From contig CALXMK010000026.1 of assembly GCA_944389455.1 (NCBI GenBank), positions 1 to 32,461 on the forward strand: DNA of 32,461 nt, in the 5' to 3' direction. The notes under the pieces are model-generated. The model worked only from the letters and a program-made list of their open reading frames with translations. It was not told where the DNA came from and did no database searches. Position 1 is the stretch's first letter, and every line of letters starts with the position of its first letter. A program made the position numbers and the translations under genes. The stretch comes from an uncultured Verrucomicrobiota bacterium. Its GTDB lineage: Bacteria; Verrucomicrobiota; Verrucomicrobiia; Limisphaerales; UBA1412. Shown in pieces: positions 15,462-24,169 of this stretch.

Positions 15462-16064
15462 GTGATTCCAAAAGCAATTCGGCTTCTCATCTCAGAGTTG
15501 GAGAAGTTACCTGGTGTAGGGCCTCGCTCGGCAGAGCGATTGGCTCTGCATCTTTTTTGGTTTGGAAAAGAAAATACCCAAATGCTGGCAAATTCTCTCT
15601 TATCTTTGCATTCAGAGGTGATCATATGCCCTCAATGTGGAGGTTTAAGTGAAAAAACGGGTTGTGAAATATGCAATGATCTCACTCGCAGAAGAGATAT
15701 TATTTGTGTAGTAGAAAAGCCGCTGGATATTTTATCTATTGATAAGTCAGGAGCTTTTAAGGGGCTTTATCATGTTTTGGGGGGCAGACTTTCTCCGGTC
15801 AATGGAGTGGGGCCAGAAGATCTTCGGTTAGCAGAATTGTTTGCCAGAGTGGAAAAGGAATCTGTAAAAGAGTTGTTGCTGGCGTTGGGAATGGATGTAG
15901 AGTCTGATGCGACTGTGTATTTTATTGCGAAGCATTTTCAAAATTCGGATGTAAAGATATCTCGATTAGCACAAGGAATTCCGGTAGGGGCATCGTTGGA
16001 CATTACGGATGGGCTGACTTTAGAACGTGCAATTGAAAATCGTTTGCCGGTGAATGGAGTTTAG
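15462..16064 (+). CDS. recR: Recombination mediator protein RecR
   Basis: RecR acts with RecF/RecO to load RecA onto gapped DNA. The 200-residue protein has an N-terminal helix-hairpin-helix region (LEKLPGVGPRSAERLALHL, residues 13-31), a C4 zinc finger with Cys56, Cys59, Cys68 and Cys71, and a Toprim domain from about residue 79 (ICVVEKPLDILSID, YHVLGGRLSPVNGVGPEDL). The start is a GTG three bases after ebfC, so translational coupling is likely. The C-terminal motif reads GIPVGASLDITDGLTLERAI, slightly divergent from the usual GLPVGGDLEYADEVTL. Confidence 0.94.
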   Translation: MIPKAIRLLISELEKLPGVGPRSAERLALHLFWFGKENTQMLANSLLSLHSEVIICPQCGGLSEKTGCEICNDLTRRRDIICVVEKPLDILSIDKSGAFKGLYHVLGGRLSPVNGVGPEDLRLAELFARVEKESVKELLLALGMDVESDATVYFIAKHFQNSDVKISRLAQGIPVGASLDITDGLTLERAIENRLPVNGV

Positions 16065-16090
16065 TTAATGCATTTACTTTTAGAAGTATT

Positions 16091-16702
16091 ATGAAGAGAG
16101 GAAAGATTATTGTATTTGATTTGGGAAAAGTCCTGTTAGATTTTGATTATATGAAGGCAGCAGCTCAATTGTTGCCAAAGTGCGGAATTTTTCCGCTTAA
16201 AGCTATCAGTGTATTAACAAATTCGGGGCTTTTGGAAAAGTTAGAATTGGGGGAAATAACAGATGATGAATTTTATAAAGAAATTTCTCAATTAGTAAAG
16301 TATAAGGGGACTCGAGAGGATTTTATGCAGATTTTTGGAGATATTTTTACTCCAATAGATGAAATGATCGAGTTTCACTCTGAATTAAAAAAATGTGGGT
16401 TTAAGACGTATATTTTTTCCAATACAAATGATACTGCTGTTAAATGGATTTCAGAGCATTATCCATTTTTCAATGAATTTGATGGTTATTTTTTAAGTTA
16501 TAAAATGAAGCTGGCAAAGCCCAATGAGGCTTTTTATGAGGCACTGGAGAAAGAAACAGGTAAATCAGGGGAGGATATCATTTATATGGATGATAAATCT
16601 GAAAATATTGAGCCGGCATTAAAAAGGGGGTGGCAGGGAATTGTTGTAAATTCTCCAGGGAAGGCCATTTCTCAAGTAAAGCAGTTACTTGAAATAGAGT
16701 AG
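16091..16702 (+). CDS. HAD-superfamily phosphatase (YihX-like)
   Basis: A 203-residue cytoplasmic hydrolase of HAD subfamily IA. Motif I is VFDLGKVLLDFD with nucleophile Asp10, followed by Leu-Gly as in the YihX branch (FDLGNV). Motif II is FSNTND at residues 109-114. Motif III lysine lies in KMKLAKP near 138-144. Motif IV is MDDKSENIEPA with Asp167/Asp168. YihX dephosphorylates alpha-glucose 1-phosphate, but the substrate here is not known. It lies 26 bases after recR and 15 before the DAHP synthase gene, all in one direction. Confidence 0.85.
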   Translation: MKRGKIIVFDLGKVLLDFDYMKAAAQLLPKCGIFPLKAISVLTNSGLLEKLELGEITDDEFYKEISQLVKYKGTREDFMQIFGDIFTPIDEMIEFHSELKKCGFKTYIFSNTNDTAVKWISEHYPFFNEFDGYFLSYKMKLAKPNEAFYEALEKETGKSGEDIIYMDDKSENIEPALKRGWQGIVVNSPGKAISQVKQLLEIE

Positions 16703-16717
16703 TAAATATTTAATTGA

Positions 16718-17782
16718 ATGAATGTTGTTAATCTAAGAGTTTCGGCTGTAAGCCCATTACTTACACCGCTGGAATTGAAGCAATTATTTCCTTTACCCAT
16801 TTTGTTAAAGGAAGAGATTATTAAACATCGCAAAGTAATATCGGATATTTTGCATGGAAGAGATTCTCGTTTTTTAGCGATAGTGGGACCATGTTCTGTT
16901 CATGATGTGACTTCCGCTGAAGATTATGCTGAACGACTGAGTAAATTGTATAATAAAGTTCAGGATAAAATTTATGTTGTGATGAGGGTTTATTTTGAGA
17001 AGCCGCGGACTACCATTGGCTGGAAGGGCCTTATCAATGATCCATTCATGAACCATTCAAATGAGATTGAGGTTGGGCTTAAAATTGCTCGTAGATTATT
17101 GATTCGTGTAGGTGAGATGGGACTCCCTGTGGCAACGGAGTTTCTTGATCCGATTATTCCTCAGTACATAGATGACCTTGTTTCTTGGGCTGCAATAGGA
17201 GCCCGCACTACTGAGAGCCAAACTCACAGAGAGTTGGCCAGCGGTCTTTCTATGCCTGTAGGATTGAAAAATGGTACCGACGGACGACTTCAAACAGCTA
17301 TAGACGCGATGATTGCTTGTCATGCTTCTCATTCTTTTGTCGGAATTGACGAGCATGGAGTTACAAGTGTAATTAAGACAACGGGAAATGATGATGTTCA
17401 TGTGGTTTTAAGAGGAGGAAGAACTCGCCCAAATTATGATCGAGAGTCGATTCAGAGCAGTATCGAGATGTTAAAAGATGAGAATCTGCTCACATCTCTA
17501 GTTGTCGATTGTAGTCATGCCAACTCTTGTAAACTTTTTGCTCGTCAAAAGGATGTTTGGGAGGATGTTATCAATCAATGCCTAGCGGGGAATAAGCATA
17601 TTGTAGGTGCTATGGTAGAGAGTAATATCTTTGAAGGGAATCAGTCATTTCCAAAAGTTTCCCCAGGAGAGGATGTTCGTACTAAACTCCGTTATGGAGT
17701 CTCCATTACAGACGCGTGTCTAGGTTGGGAGGATACAGAGAAAATAATCCTTTCGGCTTATGAAAAATTTAAGACTGCTTAA
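16718..17782 (+). CDS. aroG: 3-Deoxy-7-phosphoheptulonate (DAHP) synthase, class I, AroFGH type
   Basis: This enzyme condenses phosphoenolpyruvate with erythrose 4-phosphate, the first step towards chorismate and all aromatic amino acids. The 354-residue length fits the E. coli-type class I enzymes. It carries the metal-binding Cys59 in IVGPCSVHD, RVYFEKPRTTIGWKGL, GARTTESQTHRELASG, the His of VDCSHANS, ESNIFEGNQ and SITDACLGWEDTE. The N-terminal region that forms the feedback site in this family is present, so inhibition by an aromatic amino acid is likely. Which one (F, G or H type) cannot be assigned, so the symbol is generic. Confidence 0.93.
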   Translation: MNVVNLRVSAVSPLLTPLELKQLFPLPILLKEEIIKHRKVISDILHGRDSRFLAIVGPCSVHDVTSAEDYAERLSKLYNKVQDKIYVVMRVYFEKPRTTIGWKGLINDPFMNHSNEIEVGLKIARRLLIRVGEMGLPVATEFLDPIIPQYIDDLVSWAAIGARTTESQTHRELASGLSMPVGLKNGTDGRLQTAIDAMIACHASHSFVGIDEHGVTSVIKTTGNDDVHVVLRGGRTRPNYDRESIQSSIEMLKDENLLTSLVVDCSHANSCKLFARQKDVWEDVINQCLAGNKHIVGAMVESNIFEGNQSFPKVSPGEDVRTKLRYGVSITDACLGWEDTEKIILSAYEKFKTA

Positions 17783-17796
17783 AATCAAGCGTTTTT

Positions 17797-19908
17797 ATGT
17801 TTGAGCTTGTTTCTCCATATCAGCCTGCAGGAGACCAGCCGCAGGCGATAGCGTCATTAGTCAAAGGATTGAAGTCTGGAGAAAAACATCAAACATTGCT
17901 TGGAGTTACAGGGTCGGGAAAGACGTATACTGTTGCTAATGTAATAGCGCAGATCAATAAACCGACCTTGATTGTTTCACATAATAAAACATTGGCGGCG
18001 CAGCTTTATGCGGAGTTTAAAAAATTTTTTCCACACAATGCTGTCGAGTATTTTATTAGCTATTTTGATTTTTATCAGCCAGAGGCGTATATTCCTCAAA
18101 CCGACACTTTTATAGAAAAGGATTCCAGTATTAATGATGAGATTGAGCGAATGAGACTTTCCGCGATGAGCAGTCTTTTTTCCAGGGAGGATGTCATTGT
18201 AGTCGCGAGTGTTTCTTGTATTTATGGGTTAGGTAGTCGTGAAGAGTATGAGTCTATGCTTATTCACTTGATGAAAGGGGAACAAATAGATAGAGATGAA
18301 TTTCTTATAAGATTGGTAGAATTGCAGTATGCGCGAAATGATATTGAGTTTGGGAGGGGAACGTTTAGAGTCAGAGGAGATGTAGTGGAGTTATTTCCTG
18401 CATGGATGCAGGATGCTTATCGTTTTGAATTTTTTGGTGACGAAATCGAGAAAATAGTCCGTTATGATCCGGTTAGCGGGCATGAATATAATGAGATGGA
18501 GTCAGTAACGATTTTTCCAGCCAAACAATTTGTCACTTCGAGTGATAAATTGATTCAAGCGGTCAAAGCGATAAAAGAGGAATTAAATGATCGTCTGGAA
18601 TGGTTTGAAAAGAACGGGAAACTTCTGGAGGCACAGCGATTAAAATCAAGAACAGAGTATGATATAGAGATGATGCTAGAGATGGGATATTGTTCCGGCA
18701 TAGAAAATTACAGTCGTCATTTGACGGGACGCCCTCCAGGATCAAGACCTTGTACGTTGATTGATTTTTTCCCAAAAGATTATTTGCTTATAGTCGATGA
18801 GTCTCATGTGACAATTCCTCAGATTGGGGGAATGTCGGCTGGAGATCGTTCACGAAAGTCGGTATTAGTTGATTATGGATTTCGGCTTCCCAGTGCAATG
18901 GATAATCGACCACTTCGATTTGATGAATTTCAAAGTTCTCAAGGGCAGACAATTTATTTAAGTGCTACTCCGGGACCTCGAGAGTTAGAGTGGTGTGGAA
19001 GCCACGTAGTAGAGCAGGTAGTTAGACCCACAGGTTTAGTCGATCCAGAAGTGCTTTTGCGTCCTCTTAAGGGGCAGATTGATGATCTAATTGAGGAGAT
19101 TCGTAAACGAGTGGATAAGAAGGAGAGAGTCTTTGTTACGACTTTAACAAAGAAAACAGCAGAGAAGCTCACTGATTATCTTAGAGATATAGGAATCAAT
19201 GTTCAGTATTTACATAGCGAAATTGATGCCATTGAAAGAGTAGAGATTTTAAGAGCTCTCCGAAAGGGAGATTTCGATGTTTTAGTGGGAATCAATCTTC
19301 TTCGAGAAGGGTTGGATGTTCCAGAGGTTTCATTAGTTGCCATTTTAGATGCTGATAAGGAAGGTTTTCTCAGAAGTGCGACTAGTCTGATTCAGACTGC
19401 AGGACGAGCGGCTAGGCATTTAAATGGAATGGTTATTCTTTATTGCGATGTGATGACAGACAGCATTAAGAAGTTTTTAGCTGTATCGGAATATCGCAGA
19501 CGGAAGCAGATGGATTATAATGAACGTCATCACATTATTCCTCATAGTGTCAGTCGGCCTATGGAGGAAGGATTGTTGGTGACATCAGGGTTAAACACTG
19601 TCTCATCTCCGATTCAGAACTCCAGTGTTTTTGCGGAAGGGAATGATGGTCTGGATATTGATGCTACAATTAATGCAATGAGAGATGAAATGGTACAGGC
19701 TGCCCAGGAATTGCTTTTTGAGAAAGCGGCTCTTATTCGTGATCAAATCAGGGAATTGGAACGGATAAAAAATGGGGATAAACCAACATCTCATGCGGAA
19801 TTTTCTTCTGTTAAGCCTCTGCATCGCAGGAGAGGTGTTGCTGAGCGGGAATCGTCATTAAGGAAGTCGAACAAAAGATCGCATCGTTTTAAAAAGGGCA
19901 AATCCTAA
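17797..19908 (+). CDS. uvrB: UvrABC excision repair helicase UvrB
   Basis: UvrB is the damage-verifying helicase-like subunit of nucleotide excision repair. The 703-residue protein has Walker A GVTGSGKT at residues 36-43 and the beta-hairpin region DFYQPEAYIPQTDTFIEKD that locks onto damaged DNA. It also has ASVSCIYGLG, the DESH Walker B box, LREGLDVPEVSLVAILDADKEGFLR, QTAGRAARH, and a C-terminal UVR motif (about residues 630-660) for UvrC contact. A basic tail (RKSNKRSHRFKKGKS) follows. It starts 14 bases after the DAHP synthase gene. No clear terminator follows; only an A/T-only inverted repeat is seen. Confidence 0.97.
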   Translation: MFELVSPYQPAGDQPQAIASLVKGLKSGEKHQTLLGVTGSGKTYTVANVIAQINKPTLIVSHNKTLAAQLYAEFKKFFPHNAVEYFISYFDFYQPEAYIPQTDTFIEKDSSINDEIERMRLSAMSSLFSREDVIVVASVSCIYGLGSREEYESMLIHLMKGEQIDRDEFLIRLVELQYARNDIEFGRGTFRVRGDVVELFPAWMQDAYRFEFFGDEIEKIVRYDPVSGHEYNEMESVTIFPAKQFVTSSDKLIQAVKAIKEELNDRLEWFEKNGKLLEAQRLKSRTEYDIEMMLEMGYCSGIENYSRHLTGRPPGSRPCTLIDFFPKDYLLIVDESHVTIPQIGGMSAGDRSRKSVLVDYGFRLPSAMDNRPLRFDEFQSSQGQTIYLSATPGPRELEWCGSHVVEQVVRPTGLVDPEVLLRPLKGQIDDLIEEIRKRVDKKERVFVTTLTKKTAEKLTDYLRDIGINVQYLHSEIDAIERVEILRALRKGDFDVLVGINLLREGLDVPEVSLVAILDADKEGFLRSATSLIQTAGRAARHLNGMVILYCDVMTDSIKKFLAVSEYRRRKQMDYNERHHIIPHSVSRPMEEGLLVTSGLNTVSSPIQNSSVFAEGNDGLDIDATINAMRDEMVQAAQELLFEKAALIRDQIRELERIKNGDKPTSHAEFSSVKPLHRRRGVAERESSLRKSNKRSHRFKKGKS

Positions 19909-19970
19909 GATTTTATCTATCAATTTTATTTTTTTAATTTAAAATAAAAGTGATAAAAATCCATATAAGA

Positions 19971-19999
19971 TTGAATAGGATTTTTTTTAAAGGTATAAT
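19971..19999 (+). promoter_or_regulatory. Sigma70-like promoter for the GH127 gene
   Basis: TTGAAT (19971-19976), a 17-base spacer, and a consensus TATAAT (19994-19999). Transcription would start near 20006, about 38 bases before the ATG. It is the best promoter-like match in the window. The spacer includes an eight-base T run. The only Shine-Dalgarno-like AGGAG (20008-20012) is too far from the ATG. Confidence 0.6.
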
Positions 20000-20043
20000 T
20001 TCCAATCAGGAGTAATATCCTTAAATTATTTAAAATAAGAGTA

Positions 20044-22101
20044 ATGAAAGTTAAGACGAGTATTGCAGGAGTATTGGCTTCTTATTCTATTTTTGCGTTC
20101 ATGACAGAAGCTTCAGATATAAATTTCAGCAGTTTGGATACGATTCCTGTTGATTCCAGAAATATTCATTATATCAGTAATGAGTTGCCTCTTCAGCCAC
20201 AGAAATTGATTAAATTGCCGATAGGATCTATTCAACCTGGGGGATGGTTGAAAAAACAACTTGAACTGCAGGCAGATGGCTTGAATGGACATTTATCAGA
20301 AATCAGCGCATGGCTTCAGCGTGAAAATAATGCTTGGCTGAAAACAGATGGGGAATGGGGATGGGAGGAGGTCCCTTATTGGCTGAGAGGATTTTCTTCT
20401 GCTGCATATATTTTGAAGGATGAAGATATGCTGAAAGAAGCCAAATTTTGGATTGATGCAATTCTGGCTTCGCAGAGGGAGGATGGAAACTTTGGTCCAA
20501 AATATGAGGGAAGACAGGATTTCTGGCCTAATATGATCGCTCTTTGGATATTGCAATCATGGCAGGAATATACAGGAGATGAGAGGGTTATTCCTTTTAT
20601 GAAATCTTATTGCAGTTATTTGCAAAAAGTGCCAGATGAAGATTTTTTGGCTAGCTATTGGGAGAACAGCCGCGGGGGAGATAATCTTTGGAGTGTTGTC
20701 TGGCTTTATAATCGCACAAAAGATCCAGAATTATTAAAACTTGCAGAAAAAATACATAAAAATACGGCGGATTGGACTCAAGATACTCAATTGCCTAATT
20801 GGCATAATGTTAATATTGCTCAATGTTTTCGTGAACCTGCTACCTGGTATCTCTTCAATGGAAATGAAGAAATGTTAAGTGCAAGCTATAATGTTCACAG
20901 TCTGATACGTCGTGCTTTTGGACAGGTGCCCGGAGGCATGTTTGGTGCGGATGAGAATGCTCGCATAGGCTTTTTTGATCCTCGTCAAGGAACAGAAACA
21001 TGTGGTTTTGCGGAACAAATGGCTTCCGACGAGATTATGATGTTGATTACAGGAGATTCTGTTTGGGCTGAAAATTGCGAAGATATTGCCTTCAACAGTT
21101 ATCCTGCAGCGTTTATGCCTGATTATCGTTCTCTAAGGTATATAACAAGTCCAAATCATGTTGTCAGCGATTCTAAGAATCACCATCCGGGTATAGATAA
21201 TAAAGGACCATTCTTAGCTATGAATCCTTTCAGCAGCCGTTGCTGCCAGCATAATCATGGTTTTGCCTGGCCTTATTATATAGAGCATCTTGTTATGGCT
21301 ACCCCGGATAATGGAGTTGCAGCGCTTCTTTACTCTGCTTGTACGACTGAAATCTATGTCGGAAATGAGAAAAAGAACAAAATCCTCTTAGAGGAGGAGA
21401 CTCTTTATCCATTTGATGATCGGATTGTATTTCGTATGAGTATGGATCAGGAATGTCAGTTCCCTCTCTATCTAAGGATACCTTCTTGGACCACTAATCC
21501 GGAACTTACTATAATCAGTGCTTCGACAGGAGAGGAAATTATTCCTCCCAGCAGTATTATGAAAAGCGGAGATTATCTTCGTATAGAACGTCTTTGGCAG
21601 AATGATGATCAGGTTTATCTAAAACTGCCAATGAATATTACGTATAGAGTTTGGGCGGTAAATAAAAATAGTGTTAGTGTTAATTATGGACCACTGACGC
21701 TTTCATTAGAGATTAAGGAGCGCTATGAGAAGAAGGATAGCAAAGAGACTGCTATTCATGATTCAAAGTGGCAGGAAAATGCTGATGCTTCTGCTTGGCC
21801 CTCTTATGAGATCTATCCTGATTCTCCATGGAATTACGCATTGGTTACAAATGCTCCCATTGCTCTTAAAGAGGTAAAACATCAGACTGGGGAGTATAAT
21901 CCTTTCACTCAAGATACTGTGCCACTAAAGTTTGCCGCTAAAGGGAAAAAAATTCCCAGCTGGAAGATTGACAAATATGGGCTGTGTGGTGTTCTTCCAA
22001 GCGAAGATGCTCTTAGAGAGGATGAGTTAGAGGATATTACACTAATTCCTATGGGCGCAGCGCGGTTGAGAATTACTGCTTTCCCGCAAGCTTCTCATTA
22101 G
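20044..22101 (+). CDS. GH127 beta-L-arabinofuranosidase (formerly DUF1680), secreted
   Basis: This enzyme probably releases beta-L-arabinofuranose from plant glycans such as hydroxyproline-linked arabinans or pectin side chains. The 685-residue protein starts with a likely signal peptide (to about residue 23). It has an (alpha/alpha)6-barrel catalytic domain (LPIGSIQPGGWLKKQLELQ from residue 58) and beta-sandwich domains towards the C-terminus. The zinc/nucleophile set of the family is present: Glu318-Thr-Cys320 and the Cys400-Cys401 pair in SRCCQHNHG. This corresponds to Glu338, Cys340, Cys417 and Cys418 of Bifidobacterium HypBA1, in which Cys417 is the nucleophile. It is a single transcription unit with its own promoter and terminator. 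Confidence 0.88.
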   Translation: MKVKTSIAGVLASYSIFAFMTEASDINFSSLDTIPVDSRNIHYISNELPLQPQKLIKLPIGSIQPGGWLKKQLELQADGLNGHLSEISAWLQRENNAWLKTDGEWGWEEVPYWLRGFSSAAYILKDEDMLKEAKFWIDAILASQREDGNFGPKYEGRQDFWPNMIALWILQSWQEYTGDERVIPFMKSYCSYLQKVPDEDFLASYWENSRGGDNLWSVVWLYNRTKDPELLKLAEKIHKNTADWTQDTQLPNWHNVNIAQCFREPATWYLFNGNEEMLSASYNVHSLIRRAFGQVPGGMFGADENARIGFFDPRQGTETCGFAEQMASDEIMMLITGDSVWAENCEDIAFNSYPAAFMPDYRSLRYITSPNHVVSDSKNHHPGIDNKGPFLAMNPFSSRCCQHNHGFAWPYYIEHLVMATPDNGVAALLYSACTTEIYVGNEKKNKILLEEETLYPFDDRIVFRMSMDQECQFPLYLRIPSWTTNPELTIISASTGEEIIPPSSIMKSGDYLRIERLWQNDDQVYLKLPMNITYRVWAVNKNSVSVNYGPLTLSLEIKERYEKKDSKETAIHDSKWQENADASAWPSYEIYPDSPWNYALVTNAPIALKEVKHQTGEYNPFTQDTVPLKFAAKGKKIPSWKIDKYGLCGVLPSEDALREDELEDITLIPMGAARLRITAFPQASH

Positions 22102-22145
22102 TATAGAGGAAATTTTCCTGCCTGCGAGAAATCTCAGAAAAACGC

Positions 22146-22193
22146 AAAAAAGACTGAAATTAAGTTTAAAAAAATTTTATTTCAGTCTTTTTT
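22146..22193 (+). terminator. Rho-independent terminator after the GH127 gene
   Basis: A 15-bp perfect stem (22146-22160 with 22179-22193) of the AAAAAAGACTGAAAT type has an 18-base A/T loop, and the right arm ends in six T. The A-rich left arm makes it potentially active in both directions. Confidence 0.85.
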
Positions 22194-22246
22194 GTTGTAG
22201 AATTTAAAGAGATTGGTATGTATTCCAATCTATAGGATAGAATAAT

Positions 22247-23446
22247 ATGAAACTTCGTGCTAAAATATACGTTTCACTTTTAAGTACAGTGTTGACATTG
22301 GGAGTGGCATTTGAAAACAGTTTAGTTGCGCAGGATGCATCGAATTGGTTTTCTCGCGCCATGTCAACAGTCAATGACACCCTTACCAGCGCTTTTGGAG
22401 AAGAAAATCAAGTCGCGATTAAAACACTTAGACAAGCGCGTCAATCCTATTCTGATATTTTGACAGAGGAAACGACTACTAAAATCGAAAATGTACTTTT
22501 ACAGGGAGATGAAGATACTATTAAAGTTTTAACGAGGCGTATTGCAAAAGATTTTAGGAAACCGACTAAGTCTTCTTTAAAGTCATTTGTTGCCTGGTTT
22601 GAGGAATGGGAAAAAGAGGGGAATGTAAATTTAGTTAAATTTACAGAATCTCTCCCAAGTTTACCGGCTGAGGAAGATTATCTCAGTAAAGCGACAAATG
22701 GCAATGTTTATGCCCAAACGGTATTACTTTGGATTTATCGCAGTAATGGTAAATATACTCAAGCGGCCGAGATGGAGGAGACATTAAAGGCGACTAATAA
22801 AACTGCTACGCAATTGAAGGCAGATTATAAGGAAGATTATAAACTGGTTGAGGATGATGCTAAAAATACTAAAAGTTCTTTTTGGCAGTCGGTTTGTGGA
22901 GAAATGGAGCTGCGCGGCTATGGAGTATCCCAAGATTATTCTGGTGCACTGAACTCGTATCGTAAGGCTGCTTTACAGGGATTTACGCCGGCTATTTTCC
23001 AATTAGTTCGTACTGTGAATACCAGCAATGAGGCTAAAGATTCTCATAGATTTGAGGCTCTGCTGTGGTTGAAGAAGCTTTCTCTCATCAATGATAATCC
23101 GGTGGCAGAGATGGGTGCAGGTTTGATGTATATGAATGGAGAAGGAGTTTCTCGTGATTATGCTATGGCTGCTATTTGTCTCGGTTATGCGGCTGCAGCA
23201 GGTGTGCCGGAAGCTATGTTTGCTTTAGGTAAAATTTATGAGAATGGCGGAGTCGGTCTTACAAAAGATACAGCTCTTGCTGGCGCATGGTATAGCTTAG
23301 CTAAAGAATATGGCTATGAATATGAGAGTACTTTAGATGTTGATAAGACTGTTTTATCTGAATTAAAAGAAACTATTACCAAGGAGCTTACACCGGATGA
23401 AAAGGTGTTGGCCAAATTGCTTTTTAAAGATTTGTATAAAGAGTAA
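22247..23446 (+). CDS. Secreted Sel1-repeat protein
   Basis: A 399-residue protein with an N-terminal signal peptide (basic KLRAK, hydrophobic stretch, probable cleavage near AQDAS at residue 35). The middle is helical and charged. The second half has Sel1-like (TPR-related) repeats: GYGVSQDYSGALNSYRKAAL near residue 225, MNGEGVSRDYAMAAICLGYA near 295, and ENGGVGLTKDTALAGAWYSL near 333. Sel1 repeats mediate protein-protein contacts; the partner is unknown. AGGA lies about 9 bases before the ATG, and a 7-bp hairpin (22210-22231) sits just upstream of it. It is flanked by terminators on both sides, so it is monocistronic. Confidence 0.85.
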   Translation: MKLRAKIYVSLLSTVLTLGVAFENSLVAQDASNWFSRAMSTVNDTLTSAFGEENQVAIKTLRQARQSYSDILTEETTTKIENVLLQGDEDTIKVLTRRIAKDFRKPTKSSLKSFVAWFEEWEKEGNVNLVKFTESLPSLPAEEDYLSKATNGNVYAQTVLLWIYRSNGKYTQAAEMEETLKATNKTATQLKADYKEDYKLVEDDAKNTKSSFWQSVCGEMELRGYGVSQDYSGALNSYRKAALQGFTPAIFQLVRTVNTSNEAKDSHRFEALLWLKKLSLINDNPVAEMGAGLMYMNGEGVSRDYAMAAICLGYAAAAGVPEAMFALGKIYENGGVGLTKDTALAGAWYSLAKEYGYEYESTLDVDKTVLSELKETITKELTPDEKVLAKLLFKDLYKE

Positions 23447-23472
23447 TATTTTCCTTATTCTTTAAATTATTT

Positions 23473-23507
23473 AAGACCTTATTTCTTTTTAAGAGATAAG
23501 GTCTTTT
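23473..23507 (+). terminator. Rho-independent terminator after the Sel1 gene
   Basis: A 10-bp perfect stem (AAGACCTTAT at 23473-23482 with 23496-23505) with a 13-base loop; the right arm ends in TT and continues TTATTA. Confidence 0.75.
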
Positions 23508-23971
23508 ATTATGGAAAATACTATATGGAAAAGGAATCTTTTTACAAAAAACACATAGTCAGTCTGTAATTTGTGAGAACAGATTTCTGGTTTTAATTTG
23601 GGATAGTCTATGGAGAATGATTTGAGAAATGAGAGCAGAATGAAATATCTGACAAGAGTATAGACGAGAAAATAATAGAATATAAGATCGCTGTTCAGTA
23701 GATTAGTATTTGTTTTCTTCCCTGCTATATCAGATTGTGAAGAGATAAGAGGGAGTGGGTGATGGAGTGCAGCAGTGAGTGAGTATGATAAGCCGTTATT
23801 GAACGTACTGAATATGAATTCGGAGTTAGAGCAAGAGCATGTCAGGAGAGAGTAGATTGTGTAGAGGAGGAACAGAATATTTTTAAATTCAAGTTGGGTG
23901 GAACTGCACAGGAATCGTTGTGGCAGATAGAGGATTGTGGCTAATGCTAAGGAAAAAGAAAATTCTTCCAA
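23489..23971 (-). CDS. Doubtful hydrophobic protein, 160 aa
   Basis: The only sizeable frame in the 23447-24169 gap. It would start at a TTG with no Shine-Dalgarno and overlaps the terminator of the Sel1 gene. The product is rich in Leu, Phe, Ser and Tyr and has several hydrophobic stretches (near residues 3-18, 30-45 and 95-118), but no recognisable family. It may be a degraded gene or a chance frame. A minus-strand TATAAT lies at about 24034-24039. If this frame is not real, the gap holds nothing but terminators. Confidence 0.25.
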   Translation of the reverse strand: MEEFSFSLALATILYLPQRFLCSSTQLEFKNILFLLYTIYSLLTCSCSNSEFIFSTFNNGLSYSLTAALHHPLPLISSQSDIAGKKTNTNLLNSDLIFYYFLVYTLVRYFILLSFLKSFSIDYPKLKPEICSHKLQTDYVFFVKRFLFHIVFSIIKDLIS

Positions 23972-24078
23972 ATCAGAGTTAGTTTTCCCTTCAAGATCGG
24001 CGCTATTGAGGAATAGAAAGCGGTTGAATAAGCATTATAATCCATTAGGGAATTTTCTCCTGGAAGAATTCAAATAAT

Positions 24079-24119
24079 AAAACACCCGCGAGACGAATTA
24101 ATATCTCACGGGCGTTTTT
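24079..24119 (-). terminator. Terminator of the giant surface-protein gene
   Basis: Read on the minus strand, CGCCCGTGAGA pairs with TCTCGCGGGTG, followed by TTTTATTATTT. On the plus strand two positions are A-C mismatches; on the minus strand they become G-U pairs. This shows that the hairpin is built for the minus-strand transcript. Confidence 0.75.
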
Positions 24120-24126
24120 GCTTTTA

Positions 24127-24158
24127 ACGGCTTTGAGAATTCAATTATCCAAAGCCGT
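24127..24158 (-). other. Perfect 9-bp hairpin just after the giant gene's stop codon
   Basis: ACGGCTTTG (24127-24135) is an exact inverted repeat of 24150-24158, with a 14-base loop, 12 bases beyond the stop codon on the minus strand. It has no proper T-run and probably protects the 3' end or assists the following terminator. Confidence 0.5.
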
Positions 24159-24169
24159 GGATTTGAGAA

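Noticed and set aside
19931..19960. An A/T-only inverted repeat after uvrB as a terminator
   Set aside because: The stem has no G-C pairs and no following T-run, and could arise by chance in AT-rich DNA.
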